The position numbers were made by a program, and so were the translations under genes. A stretch of 52,869 bases of DNA. Origin: SAR202 cluster bacterium (GTDB lineage: Bacteria; Chloroflexota; Dehalococcoidia; Lucifugimonadales; VGZR01). Shown here in pieces: positions 9,724 to 18,182 of the stretch. The stretch spans positions 1 through 52,869 of the forward strand of contig VGZR01000016.1 in the NCBI GenBank assembly GCA_016872515.1, in the 5' to 3' direction. Numbering within the stretch: the first letter of the stretch is position 1; each line of letters opens with the position of its first letter. Below the pieces are notes generated by a model. It saw nothing but the letters and a program-made list of their open reading frames with translations, was not told the DNA's origin and did no database searches.

Positions 9724-9882
9724 TCGGACCCCCAGTACGGAAGACGTAAACGCTTCACGTTTCTTGCACGTATAAGCGTCTCCTTTTCACGCGCGCTGCA
9801 CTCCCAGTTGCCATGGTGGAAGTGAAGGACTTGCACCGAGCCAGGCTCGGCACTGACGGAAGAGGAAGGCGGACAAAGGGAT

Positions 9883-9981
9883 GTGGGATTGATCCCGATC
9901 TTCTGGGTGACCGGCGCCCTTATCGCCCTAGGCGTCATCGGAACGTTCCCGCCTTTCTTCGAACTGTTCGCCGGAGGGTAA
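9883..9981 (+). CDS. Possible 32-residue single-span membrane protein
   Basis: GTG 9883 opens a 32-codon frame ending in TAA at 9979-9981. It encodes one hydrophobic segment (IPIFWVTGALIALGVIG) and an aromatic tail (TFPPFFELFAGG). It ends 11 bases before the CBS-domain gene and could be co-transcribed with it. The upstream AAAGGG is a weak ribosome site. It could also be the remnant of a longer membrane gene. No homologue is recognised. Confidence 0.35.
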   Translation: MGLIPIFWVTGALIALGVIGTFPPFFELFAGG

Positions 9982-9992
9982 AGGAGAAACGC

Positions 9993-10418
9993 ATGAGGAT
10001 CAAAGATGTGATGTCCAGCGAGGTTGCAACCTCTGCCGAAAATGAGACCATCGCCGGCGCCGCCAAGAAGATGGCCGACATGAACGTCGGGTCTCTGGTC
10101 GTGGTCGAGGCGGAGATAGTCTACGGGCTCATCACGGACCGGGACATCGCGACGGGCTGCGTCGGCGAGGGGCATGACCCGCGGGTGTGCGTCGTCTCCC
10201 AGCACATGAGCAGCCCCGTGTACACCGTCAGGCCTGACACCGACGTGCTTGAGGCCGCACAGATGATGACGGTCAGGCGCGTGAAGCGGCTGCCGGTCGT
10301 GGACGGCGTCCGGATGGTGGGGCTCGTCTCCATGTCCGATTTGGCGAAGGCGATGGAGCAGCCGATGCACAACCTCCGGGCGAGCATCGGGATGGATGCG
10401 CCGAAGAGGGCAAGGTAG
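9993..10418 (+). CDS. Two-CBS-domain protein
   Basis: 141 residues made almost entirely of a tandem CBS (Bateman) pair: MRIKDVMSSEVATSAENETI through YGLITDRDIA, then MSSPVYTVRPDTDVLEAA through RMVGLVSMSDLA. Such stand-alone proteins bind adenine nucleotides and are often stress- or energy-linked; the specific ligand is not visible. ATG 9993 is preceded by AAAGGAGAAAC. A strong hairpin terminator follows at 10451-10490, shared with the convergent alcohol dehydrogenase. Confidence 0.9.
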   Translation: MRIKDVMSSEVATSAENETIAGAAKKMADMNVGSLVVVEAEIVYGLITDRDIATGCVGEGHDPRVCVVSQHMSSPVYTVRPDTDVLEAAQMMTVRRVKRLPVVDGVRMVGLVSMSDLAKAMEQPMHNLRASIGMDAPKRAR

Positions 10419-10450
10419 CGGGGGAAGCAGTCGGCTGAAGGTCCAAGCTG

Positions 10451-10490
10451 CGTAGGGGCGTCCCATGTATCGGGACGCCCCTACGCTTTT
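10451..10490. terminator. Bidirectional intrinsic terminator
   Basis: A perfect 14-bp inverted repeat (CGTAGGGGCGTCCC at 10451-10464 with its complement at 10472-10485), a 7-base loop and a TTTT run on the plus side. It sits between the CBS gene and the convergent alcohol dehydrogenase. Confidence 0.85.
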
Positions 10491-10506
10491 CACCGGGATG
10501 GAGTGA

Positions 10507-11598
10507 TTACTCGAAGAGGAGGACGCTCCGGGCGACCTGGCCCTTGGCCATGGCGTCGAAGGCGTCGTTGACCTGGTTGAGGGTGAAGCGCTTGGTGATG
10601 AACTCGTCCAGCTTGAGCTTGCCGGTCTTGTAGAGCTGGACGTACCGGGCGAAGTCCACGTGCGGGCGGGTGCTCCCGTACATCGAGCCGATAAGGGTCT
10701 TCTCATACAGGACGGCGCGGGCGCTGATGGTGACGTTGAGGCCCTCCGGCGCGTGGCCAACCCAGATGGTCATGCCGCGGTGGCGGGTGGCGTCTATGGT
10801 CTGGACGAAGGGCTTCTCGACAAGGCCGATGGCCTCGAAGGCGTAGTGGACGCCCTGGCCGCCGGTCAGCCGCTTGATGGCCTCGACGGGGTCTTCCTTA
10901 GAAGAGTTGACGGTGTGGGTGGCGCCGAACTCCTTGGCCATCTGGAGCTTGTTGTCGAGCATGTCCACGGAGATGATCTGGGTGGCGCCGGCGATGCGGG
11001 CTCCCTGGACGACGCTCATCCCGACGCCGCCCGCGCCGAAGACGGCGACGGTGGTGCCAGGCTGGACCTGGGCGGTGTTGATGGCCGCGCCGACGCCGGT
11101 GGAGACGCCGCAGCCGATGAGCGACGCCTGGGCGAATGGCATATCCTTGTCAATGGCAACGGCGGTGGGCTCGCTCACGATGGAGTAGCTGCCAAAGCTG
11201 CCGACGCCGGCAAGCATGAAGACCTCTTTACCGGAGCCCTTGAGCTTGGCCTTGACCTGGCCCCGGCGGTCGTTGTTGCAGACCTGGGGGAAGCCCTTGA
11301 CGCACATCTCACACAAGCCGCACTGGGGCATCCAGGAGAGGATGACATGGTCGCCCCTCTTCAGTGTGGTGACGCCGGGACCGATGGCCTCGACGATGCC
11401 GGCACCCTCGTGGCCGAGGACGGACGGCAGCGGGACGCTGGGCCACTCGCCCTTGACGATGTGCCAGTCGGAGTGGCAAACGCCGCTGGCCATCATCTTG
11501 ACCAGAACGTGGCCGGGGCCTGGGTCGGGTAGCTCGAGCTCTTCGACCTTCAGAGGCTTCTTGTGCTCATAGAGGACAGCGCCGCGCAGGGATGCCAT
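10507..11598 (-). CDS. Zinc-dependent alcohol dehydrogenase (MDR superfamily)
   Basis: 363 residues from ATG 11598, which follows GGAGGTGATACCC; the frame extends further upstream without support. Catalytic zinc ligands are C41 (GVCHSDWH) and H63-E64 (GHEGAG). The structural zinc has four Cys: C93, C96, C99 and C107 (CGLCEMC...C). The nucleotide-binding motif is VFGAGGVGMSV. The overall pattern is closest to class III/NDMA-type alcohol dehydrogenases. It probably oxidises primary alcohols with NAD(P)+ or a related cofactor; the substrate is not determined. It is likely monocistronic and converges on the CBS gene. Confidence 0.92.
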   Translation of the reverse strand: MASLRGAVLYEHKKPLKVEELELPDPGPGHVLVKMMASGVCHSDWHIVKGEWPSVPLPSVLGHEGAGIVEAIGPGVTTLKRGDHVILSWMPQCGLCEMCVKGFPQVCNNDRRGQVKAKLKGSGKEVFMLAGVGSFGSYSIVSEPTAVAIDKDMPFAQASLIGCGVSTGVGAAINTAQVQPGTTVAVFGAGGVGMSVVQGARIAGATQIISVDMLDNKLQMAKEFGATHTVNSSKEDPVEAIKRLTGGQGVHYAFEAIGLVEKPFVQTIDATRHRGMTIWVGHAPEGLNVTISARAVLYEKTLIGSMYGSTRPHVDFARYVQLYKTGKLKLDEFITKRFTLNQVNDAFDAMAKGQVARSVLLFE

Positions 11599-11844
11599 GG
11601 GTATCACCTCCGTAAACCGGCGGCAGTGTAGCAAGGGCATGGGGGCGAGTCAATGATGAGGGAAAGAGATTTGCGGTACGGCTCGGGCAGTGTTACGCTG
11701 TGAGAGACCTCAAAAAACTGTTGCGAACGTTACGTCCCCCTTACACCTCTCGCAGGCCCCCGAAAGGTCAACGGACAGGTCTCCAAGGCGTATGTGACGG
11801 TTGCCACCCGATGAGGAGTTCACCTTGAGGGAGGGAAAGTCAGT

Positions 11845-12141
11845 ATGAACATCTATGTGGGGAACCTGGACGAGAAGGTCACCGAGCAGGAACTGCAGAC
11901 CGCCTTCGCCGCATTCGGCAAGGTTGACACCGCCCGGCTCATCACCGACCGCTTCACCGGCAAGCCAAGAGGCTTTGGGTTCGTGGAGATGCCCAATGCG
12001 ACCGAGGCAAACGCCGCCATCCAAGGTATGAACGGCAGGCCGCTCCAGGGCCGTCCGCTGACGGTCAACGAGGCCCGCCCGAAGACGGAAGGCGGCCCGA
12101 GGCGCGACAGCCGTGGCGGCGGTGGCGGCGGCCGCTGGTAG
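11845..12141 (+). CDS. RRM-type RNA-binding protein with Gly-rich tail
   Basis: 98 residues, one RNA-recognition motif with RNP2 IYVGNL (3-8) and RNP1 KPRGFGFVEM (40-49), ending in an Arg/Gly-rich tail (GGGGGGRW). It resembles the cold-inducible Rbp family of cyanobacteria and other bacteria. The start is preceded by GAGGGAGGG. About 200 non-coding bases precede it, leaving room for a long leader such as cold-shock RNAs have; I see no conserved motif there. It probably acts as an RNA chaperone, which is inferred. Confidence 0.92.
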   Translation: MNIYVGNLDEKVTEQELQTAFAAFGKVDTARLITDRFTGKPRGFGFVEMPNATEANAAIQGMNGRPLQGRPLTVNEARPKTEGGPRRDSRGGGGGGRW

Positions 12142-12261
12142 TCTCCTTCCGCGGCGGCTAGCCATCGCGGCGCGCTGCTCTTCCCGCACACAACTCCTGG
12201 TCGCTTAACGCAACCCCCTGGACAGGGCGTGGACACGCCGGGCCGAAACGGAGGTCCACCG

Positions 12262-12537
12262 ATGGCATTCAGTGTGAGCGATGGCGTCCTCACGATCGTG
12301 GCGCAACGGCTTCAGTAGGCCAATCCCAAGCCTGGCCAGGTCATCCGTCTGGCGAGGAACAAGGAAGGGAAGCTGAAGTTCTTGTTCGTCCAGCAGAAAA
12401 ATGACGACCAGGTCATCAGCCGCAAGGGCGTGGCCGTCCTCGTGCTCGATCCCTCTCTCCAAGAGACGTTCGCCGCCAAGAAGCTGGACATCGTGGAGCG
12501 CGAAGGCTCCTTTTCCTGGAAGCTCGTCAAGGCCTGA
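12262..12537 (+). pseudogene. Small HesB/IscA-like protein with in-frame TAG at codon 19
   Basis: A 91-codon frame from ATG 12262 (after CGGAGGTCCACC) to TGA 12535-12537. It is broken by TAG at 12316-12318 between RLQ and ANPKPGQVIRLARN. The body (GKLKFLFVQQ, ISRKGVAVLVLDPSL, LDIVEREGSF) resembles Chloroflexota proteins distantly related to HesB/IscA adaptors. No Cys ligands are present, so cluster binding is unlikely. The stop could derive from CAG or GAG by one base. Family assignment is tentative. Confidence 0.5.
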
Positions 12538-12686
12538 ACTCCTCCAAGACAGGCTCCGTTCCGAATGAGAAGGCTGGCCGTTCATCGTGACATGAACCGG
12601 CCGGCCTTCTTTGCTTCACGCCCGCACCCTTGACAGGAAAATGTGCTCCAGGTTTACTTGCGCATATCCACGGCAAAGGAGGGGCT

Positions 12687-13097
12687 ATGTCGGAGTCCGA
12701 GAAGAATAAGGAACTGCTGCGGCAGTACACGCAGGAGGCGCTCATCGAGGGGAAGCTGGACGCGGTGGCAAAGTACATCTCGCCCCAGTACGTGCACCAC
12801 GCGCCGCCCGGGCCGGACATCCGTGGCATCGAGGGGATGAGGAGCGCAGTGGTGGCCTACCGCAAGGCGTTCTCCGACCTGCGAATCGAGATTCATGACA
12901 TGGTGGGAGAGAAGGACCGCGTGGCGACGCGCCTGACCATCCACGGGACGCACAGCGGGGAGTACGCCGGAATCAAGGCGACGGGAAAGAAGATCAAGCT
13001 GGCGGTCATCGCGATAGACCGGTTCGCCGACTGCAAGGTGATGGAAGGCTGGGAGTTCGCCGACGTCGCCGGACTCCGCGCCCAGCTCACTTCCTAA
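12687..13097 (+). CDS. SnoaL-like (NTF2-fold) polyketide cyclase-family protein
   Basis: 136 residues. It shows the SnoaL/ester-cyclase pattern: NKELLRQYTQEALIEGKLD, YVHHAPPGPDIRG, then the strand-rich HDMVGEKDRVATRLTIHG and GKKIKLAVIAIDRF segments. ATG 12687 follows AAAGGAGGGGCT. Proteins of this fold range from cyclases to stress-linked proteins of unknown substrate, so no reaction is assigned. A 10-bp hairpin follows the stop. Confidence 0.85.
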   Translation: MSESEKNKELLRQYTQEALIEGKLDAVAKYISPQYVHHAPPGPDIRGIEGMRSAVVAYRKAFSDLRIEIHDMVGEKDRVATRLTIHGTHSGEYAGIKATGKKIKLAVIAIDRFADCKVMEGWEFADVAGLRAQLTS

Positions 13098-13116
13098 ACC
13101 ACGGTGACCTTCATAT

Positions 13117-13144
13117 AGAACCTCTTACCTCAGAAAGAGGTTCT
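13117..13144. repeat. AGAACCTCTT hairpin after SnoaL gene
   Basis: A perfect 10-bp inverted repeat (AGAACCTCTT at 13117-13126 and AAGAGGTTCT at 13135-13144) with an 8-base loop and no T-run. It resembles the hairpins at 46277-46390 and 52061-52097 in arm sequence and in the nearby word GAGAAAGAC, so it may belong to the same repeat family. Confidence 0.5.
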
Positions 13145-13262
13145 CCGAACCACTCGAGAAAGACTTATGGCATGTCGGCCCTGCTGAAGGGGCCTGAGAG
13201 CTTTTTCGACAGAAGGAGACACCCAGGATGGGCCGCCGTGACCTGGGAAGCCTGCGGCAAGC

Positions 13263-15774
13263 CTAACGGGACTTTTTGAGACGCTCAGAGACGGCCTTGT
13301 GGATTTTCAGGAAGGGCTGTCCGAGGTAGGCTAGGTGGTCGTCCTGACCGTGGGCGTGGATGACACTGCCGTGGCGATGCTGGCCGGAGCGCTCGCGGAT
13401 GTAGCCGAGGTCGCCCTCGATGAGGGTGAGCATGTACTGGGCGTGGGCGCGGTCGAACATCCACCACTCGCCCTTGCAGGCGACGTAGATGGGCGAGGTG
13501 TGGGCGAACATGCCTCTGCGCCAGACGTCGTAGTGGACGACGCGGTTGTAGTAGTCGGGCCCGCCGCTGCGGGCGGCGAACCAGGTGTGGCCGCTGACCT
13601 TGACGCGCTGCTTGAGGTGGAGCCGCCTCGCACCCCGTGCTGAGCCGGTGGAGGCGACGCCCTTTCCGGCCTGGATGACTTGCAGCGTGCTCTCGGCCCA
13701 CGCCTCGACCTCGACGGTGCCGGGGCCGGACATGCGGACGGTGCCGCCGACCTCCTGGCCGTCCACGCTGAGGTAGATGATGGGGCCGCCACTGAGGAAC
13801 GTCCTGCCCTTCGCCACACTCGTGCACCAGTTGTCGCAGGTGAACTCCTCGCCCTCTCCGAGGCGCGCGTAGGTGCGGTACATGCCGACGGGGACCTCGC
13901 TGCTCATCTTGTCGGTGCCGCCGACGAGGGGGAGTTTGTAGCCGCAGTTGAGGTAACGGTAGTACTCTTCGTGGTTGGCCTTGGCCATGCGGATCATCTC
14001 GATGGCATCGAGGCGGCCTGAGGCGACGAGGACGGCCTGCTCGCCGTTGGGTTCGGGGAAGTGGGTGCCGAGCACATAGCCGCCCTGGGCGTGGGCCGCG
14101 TCGGCCCAGCGGCTCAGGGTGGTCTCCATCGCGCCGCCGTACTCGCCCTCGCCGGGGCCGTAGGACGACCAGGGCATCACCTGGCGCTTGATGCCGAGCA
14201 GGGTCATGTGGCCCATGAAGTGCTGGCGGTTCTCCGAGGACACCGAGACGATGCTGTTCCCCTCGCGCGACACGCTGGGCTTGCCGGTGAACTCCTCGAC
14301 GTTGGTGAAGAGGCTGCCCCACTGGGCCTGGAGTAGGTTGATGACGTTGAGGTCTTCACCCTGGGCCTCGGTGTGGCTACCCCGCTCGGAGAGGAAGTGG
14401 ACATGGGTGTCGCCGCTGTACCAGCGCTGCTTTGCCATGTTGGTCCAGCGCTTGATGCGCAGGGTCAACTCCCGCTGGCCTGGAGCAATCTTGACTTTGG
14501 CACGTAACGGCTCGTACTCAAAGCCGCGGGCGACGTCCACGATGACGTCTCCTCGGGGCAGCCAGCCCTGGCAGGTGCCGTTGATTTAGGCGTAGGTGAT
14601 CTGGCCGAGGCGGACGTCGCCGCCGACGTCAACGTGCCAGGTGTCCGCATTGGAGTTGACGTGGTTGTGGTGGCCGTGCGGCTGGAAAGGCACGCCGTCG
14701 GGCGAGCGGAAGTGGACACGGCACGGGACGGGCTTGCCGGTCTCGTCATCCACGACGGTCACGTTGACCCAGTTCTTTTCGGGGTCTATGAGCTCGAGGC
14801 GAACGCGCGCGGACTTAGCGACGCCTTTATCTTCGACATCAGCCCACCGAACCTTGCCGAGCTCCTTGCCTCCCTGTTTCACAGACACGGTGGCGGACGG
14901 GACGGCGGAGACCTCGACGTAGGCAGGACTGGAGGTGGGGTTCTGGGCCTGGCCGCAGCCGGTGTGGTAGTCCTTCAGGAAGTCGGCACTGGTGCCTTCG
15001 GGCAAGGGGAAGGTGTAGGTGGCGAAGCCCCTGTCCACCTCAACGTCGAGGTCGAAGGGCTTCTTGGCATCGGCTGGGTTGGTAAGCACGACGCAGACCG
15101 GACGCCTGCCTTCCCTAGCGAAGGGGTGCTCGTCGGCGTGGCCGAGGGTGATGCCGCCAACGACGAAGCGAGGGCCGGCTGGGACGATCTCCAAGGACTC
15201 GAGGACAGTCTTGGGGTCGGGGTTGGCCCACGCCCACAGGTAGAACGAGGTCATGACGGTGCGGTAGTCGTTCTCCATCTGGCGGTAGCCGGCGATGCTC
15301 CACGAGCCTTCCTTGCGGGGGAAAAGTTCGAGCCGTTCGGAGGGGCGTCGCGAGGTAGGCCATGCTGGGATGCCAGGGATCGAAGGGCCGACTGGCCACG
15401 CCAATCTCGAACCGCTCGCGGATGGGGACGCGCAGAGTGCGGCCTCCCGCGAGTTGGAATACGTACTCGGCGACGGTAGCACCGAGCGGACCGCCGTCTG
15501 GGACTTTCGACTCCATGAGGCGGTGGGCGAACACCACCCGGCGGGCGGCCTTGCCGATGGGGATGGTGACGGCCTTAGAGGGTGCAACTAGGCAGGCGCC
15601 GTGTGCGGTTGCCCTCCTGCCTCCAAGGAGGAACGGCAGGCCGCGGAGCTTCTGGAGGCCTGGCTTCACATTCGCCTCGGGGCCGAGGACGTCTATCTTG
15701 GCGTTGCACCACTTGGAGAGGTCGAGGGGTTCGTAGTCATTGCTGGCGGGCACCGGATTCACCCCCACCTTCAT
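13263..15774 (-). pseudogene. CehA/McbA-family metallohydrolase, one frameshift and one in-frame TAA
   Basis: About 835 codons over two frames. The N-terminal part (15774 to about 15345) and middle part join near 15345 at a CCCC run (ATP into SERLELFPRKEG). An in-frame TAA at 14588-14586 then splits ITYA from INGTCQGWLPRGDV. The part after the stop carries the PHP-like metal site YSGDTHVHFLSERG, LGTHFPEPNG and LVGGTDKMSS, typical of CehA/McbA proteins, whose named members include the carbaryl hydrolase. The stop is one base from a Tyr codon. No start downstream of the TAA is supported by a ribosome site. Acetamidase and phosphotriesterase-family genes lie upstream on the same strand. Confidence 0.8.
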
Positions 15775-15859
15775 CCTCCCCTCTCAAGGGAGGAGAGTAT
15801 CAATACAGTCCTCTTCTGATGTAGGCGTAGCTTTTCTCCAGGCGATCCTGTGGTGGTCG

Positions 15860-16969
15860 TCACGCTGTAAAGATGCCTTCCGGCAGCAGGGCGGAAACGA
15901 CGAAGTTGGGGACGTCCACGACGTTGCTGATGCGAAGGTCCACTGCGACGCTGCAGATGATGTAGGCCTGCTGGCGGGTCCAGCCGCGGCGCTCCAGGAG
16001 GTCGACCATGGCGAGAAGAGCATTGCGGGCGGCGAGGGAGAGGTTTTCGCCCTCATTGACGCCGTCGTCGCGGATGGGCATGCCCATGGTGGCGGCGAAC
16101 CGCTCAGGGGCTGCCCAGTGCGGCGGAGTGAAGTAGGAGTCGCGTGTGAATTGCGGAGCGCGTACGTTGCGGCGCTTCGCCTCGCCCTTGAGGACGCGGA
16201 ACCGGACGTAGACGGTCGCGCTCATCTCCACGGCGGTGACGCAGACCTCGCCGTCGCCTTGGGCGAAGTGGGCGTCGCCGGTGGAGAAGAGGGCGCCCTC
16301 GACGGCGACGGGCAGGAGGAGCTTGGCGCCCTTGGTTAGCTGCTTTACGTCGAAGTTGCCGCCGTTCTCGCGCGGCGGGATGGTGCGCAGCCCATCCTTG
16401 GCCGCGGCGCCGGTGGACGGGACGGCGCCGTGCGCGTCGGGAGGTAATGCGAAGCCGCCACGGGAGGCCAGCTCCCGCTCGCGCCGCTGCCAGGCCCGAA
16501 CCTGTTCGCGGGAGGGTGCGACGCCAGAGACGCCCATGAAGGACGCATTGGGGATGCGGACGCCGGGTAACTGCGGTGAGGTGGCCCAAGCCGCGGTGAG
16601 GTTCCAATGGACCATGTAGGGTGTTGTGAAGAGGTCTCTCAGAAAGCCGAACCCAGGCAGGATGCAGCTGAAGGCCCACTTCTCCGGGATGATGTCGAGA
16701 AACTCGACCTCTAAGAGGTCACCGGGCCTGGCACCCTTGACGAAGACGGGGCCGGTGAGCGGATGGACTCCACCGGCATCCACCTTGGCGAAGTCGGCCT
16801 CGGTGAACTTGGGGTTGAACTCGCCGTCCAAGGCGTCGCGGGTCTGCAGCACCACCTCCTCGCCGGCGGCGACCTCCAAGAGGGGCTTGATGTCTGGGTG
16901 CCAGCGGTTGTGGCCGGTCGCGGGCTGCTGCCGGAGGGACCTGCGGCGGTCTATCTCGATGGTTTTCAC
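15860..16969 (-). CDS. Acetamidase/formamidase family protein (FmdA/AmdA)
   Basis: 369 residues, full length for the family. Recognisable blocks are HNRWHPDIKPLLEVAAGEEV, LTGPVFVKGARPGDLLEVE, the FSTGDAHFAQGDGEVC metal-site block and the C-terminal YIICSVAVDLRISNVVDVPN. It hydrolyses short amides to ammonia and carboxylate; the exact substrate is unknown. The start ATG 16969 is preceded on its strand by AGGAGCC. It lies 23 bases after the phosphotriesterase-family gene on the same strand and probably shares its transcript. No disruption is seen, unlike its downstream neighbour. Confidence 0.93.
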   Translation of the reverse strand: MKTIEIDRRRSLRQQPATGHNRWHPDIKPLLEVAAGEEVVLQTRDALDGEFNPKFTEADFAKVDAGGVHPLTGPVFVKGARPGDLLEVEFLDIIPEKWAFSCILPGFGFLRDLFTTPYMVHWNLTAAWATSPQLPGVRIPNASFMGVSGVAPSREQVRAWQRRERELASRGGFALPPDAHGAVPSTGAAAKDGLRTIPPRENGGNFDVKQLTKGAKLLLPVAVEGALFSTGDAHFAQGDGEVCVTAVEMSATVYVRFRVLKGEAKRRNVRAPQFTRDSYFTPPHWAAPERFAATMGMPIRDDGVNEGENLSLAARNALLAMVDLLERRGWTRQQAYIICSVAVDLRISNVVDVPNFVVSALLPEGIFTA

Positions 16970-16992
16970 TGTAGGCTCCTATTCGGGTGTGA

Positions 16993-18051
16993 CTAAGCGA
17001 ACGTGAGGATGCGGCGGGGGTTGTCCACGAGGATGGCGTGGATCTGCTGTTCGGTGAAGCCGCGCTTCCTCATGCGGGGGACGATGTTCTCCAGGATGTG
17101 CGCATAACCCTTGCCGCCGTAGCGGGACATCTGCCATTTGAAGAAGGTGTCCTGGGCGACGACGATGCGTTCGCCGCCGCCCTTGGAGATGATGAACTCG
17201 AGCATCTCCATGCGCTGGACGTCGCTCTGGAGGTAGATAGAGGGGTGGACCTGTTGGCCGATGGCGGTGGTCTCCATGCCGAAGACGTCGTACTCCATGT
17301 AGCAGCCTGCCTTCACCAGGCCGGCGATGATCGCGCGATCGGCGAACAGGTCGAGGTGACCCATGATGACGCGGCTGATGTCTGCGCCCCCCTTGTCGAG
17401 GATGTCGAGGATGGCCGGGGGCGAGTCGGGGAAGAAGCCTGGGTGGATGAGGATGGCCGCGCCGGTCTCGCGTTGCGCACGGGCGGAGGCGCGGAGCACC
17501 TTGTTCTGGTTGGGGGTCACGGGCCAGAAGTTGCCCACCTCGCCGATGATGCCGCACTTCACGGCGGTGTCGCCGACGCCAACGGTGAGGTCGCGGACGA
17601 TGTTCTCCGCGATGGCGTCCTCGGAGCGCTTGTCCATGTCGGGCGGATAGGACACTGGGACGTAATGCGAGGCGCCCATGATGATGTTTAGGCCGGTGGC
17701 GCGGGAGATGCGGGCGAGAGCCAGCGGGTCGCGGGCAAGGCCGATGTTGGAGGTGTCCACCAGCGAGCCTCCGCCTGCGTGCCTGAAGGCGGACAGCTCC
17801 TCGATGGCGGCCTTGACGTCCCAGAGCTTCTGGTTGTCGTGGTTGTAGGCCCAGACACCGGGCAGGATGCCGAGGATGTCCATGGTGACAGGGGCGTTGA
17901 TGAGGGCGCGAAGGCTTGCCTCCTCGGGCACCTGGAAGTAGCAGCCACAGTCGCACATGACATGCTCGTGGGTGAGGGTGATGCCCAGGTCGCGGGGCGC
18001 GATGGCGCCGAGGACGGTCTGAATCTTGCCGGTCTGGGGCGAGCGCTTCAT
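16993..18051 (-). CDS. Phosphotriesterase-family amidohydrolase (copy 1)
   Basis: 352 residues, TIM-barrel binuclear metal hydrolase. Metal ligands: H28 and H30 in LTHEHVMCD, a Glu in IIGEVGN in place of the carboxylated Lys of true phosphotriesterases, His in ILIHPG and VIMGHLDLF, and Asp in VVAQDTFFK. The Glu variant is known in lactonase-like and uncharacterised members, so lactone hydrolysis is as likely as phosphotriester hydrolysis. The end (IHAILVDNPRRILTFA) is close to that of the paralogue at 46406-47467. ATG 18051 follows GGAGGTAGCCCC. Confidence 0.9.
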   Translation of the reverse strand: MKRSPQTGKIQTVLGAIAPRDLGITLTHEHVMCDCGCYFQVPEEASLRALINAPVTMDILGILPGVWAYNHDNQKLWDVKAAIEELSAFRHAGGGSLVDTSNIGLARDPLALARISRATGLNIIMGASHYVPVSYPPDMDKRSEDAIAENIVRDLTVGVGDTAVKCGIIGEVGNFWPVTPNQNKVLRASARAQRETGAAILIHPGFFPDSPPAILDILDKGGADISRVIMGHLDLFADRAIIAGLVKAGCYMEYDVFGMETTAIGQQVHPSIYLQSDVQRMEMLEFIISKGGGERIVVAQDTFFKWQMSRYGGKGYAHILENIVPRMRKRGFTEQQIHAILVDNPRRILTFA

Positions 18052-18182
18052 GGGGCTACCTCCGGGATGCAGACGATGGCGGATACTGTGCAGATTCGTG
18101 GAACGGATGTCAATGGCGATGGGGGAGATGGAGACCCTTCACCCTTGAGTGGCGGAGGTTGGCCGGCGCTCCCCTGCCCTTC

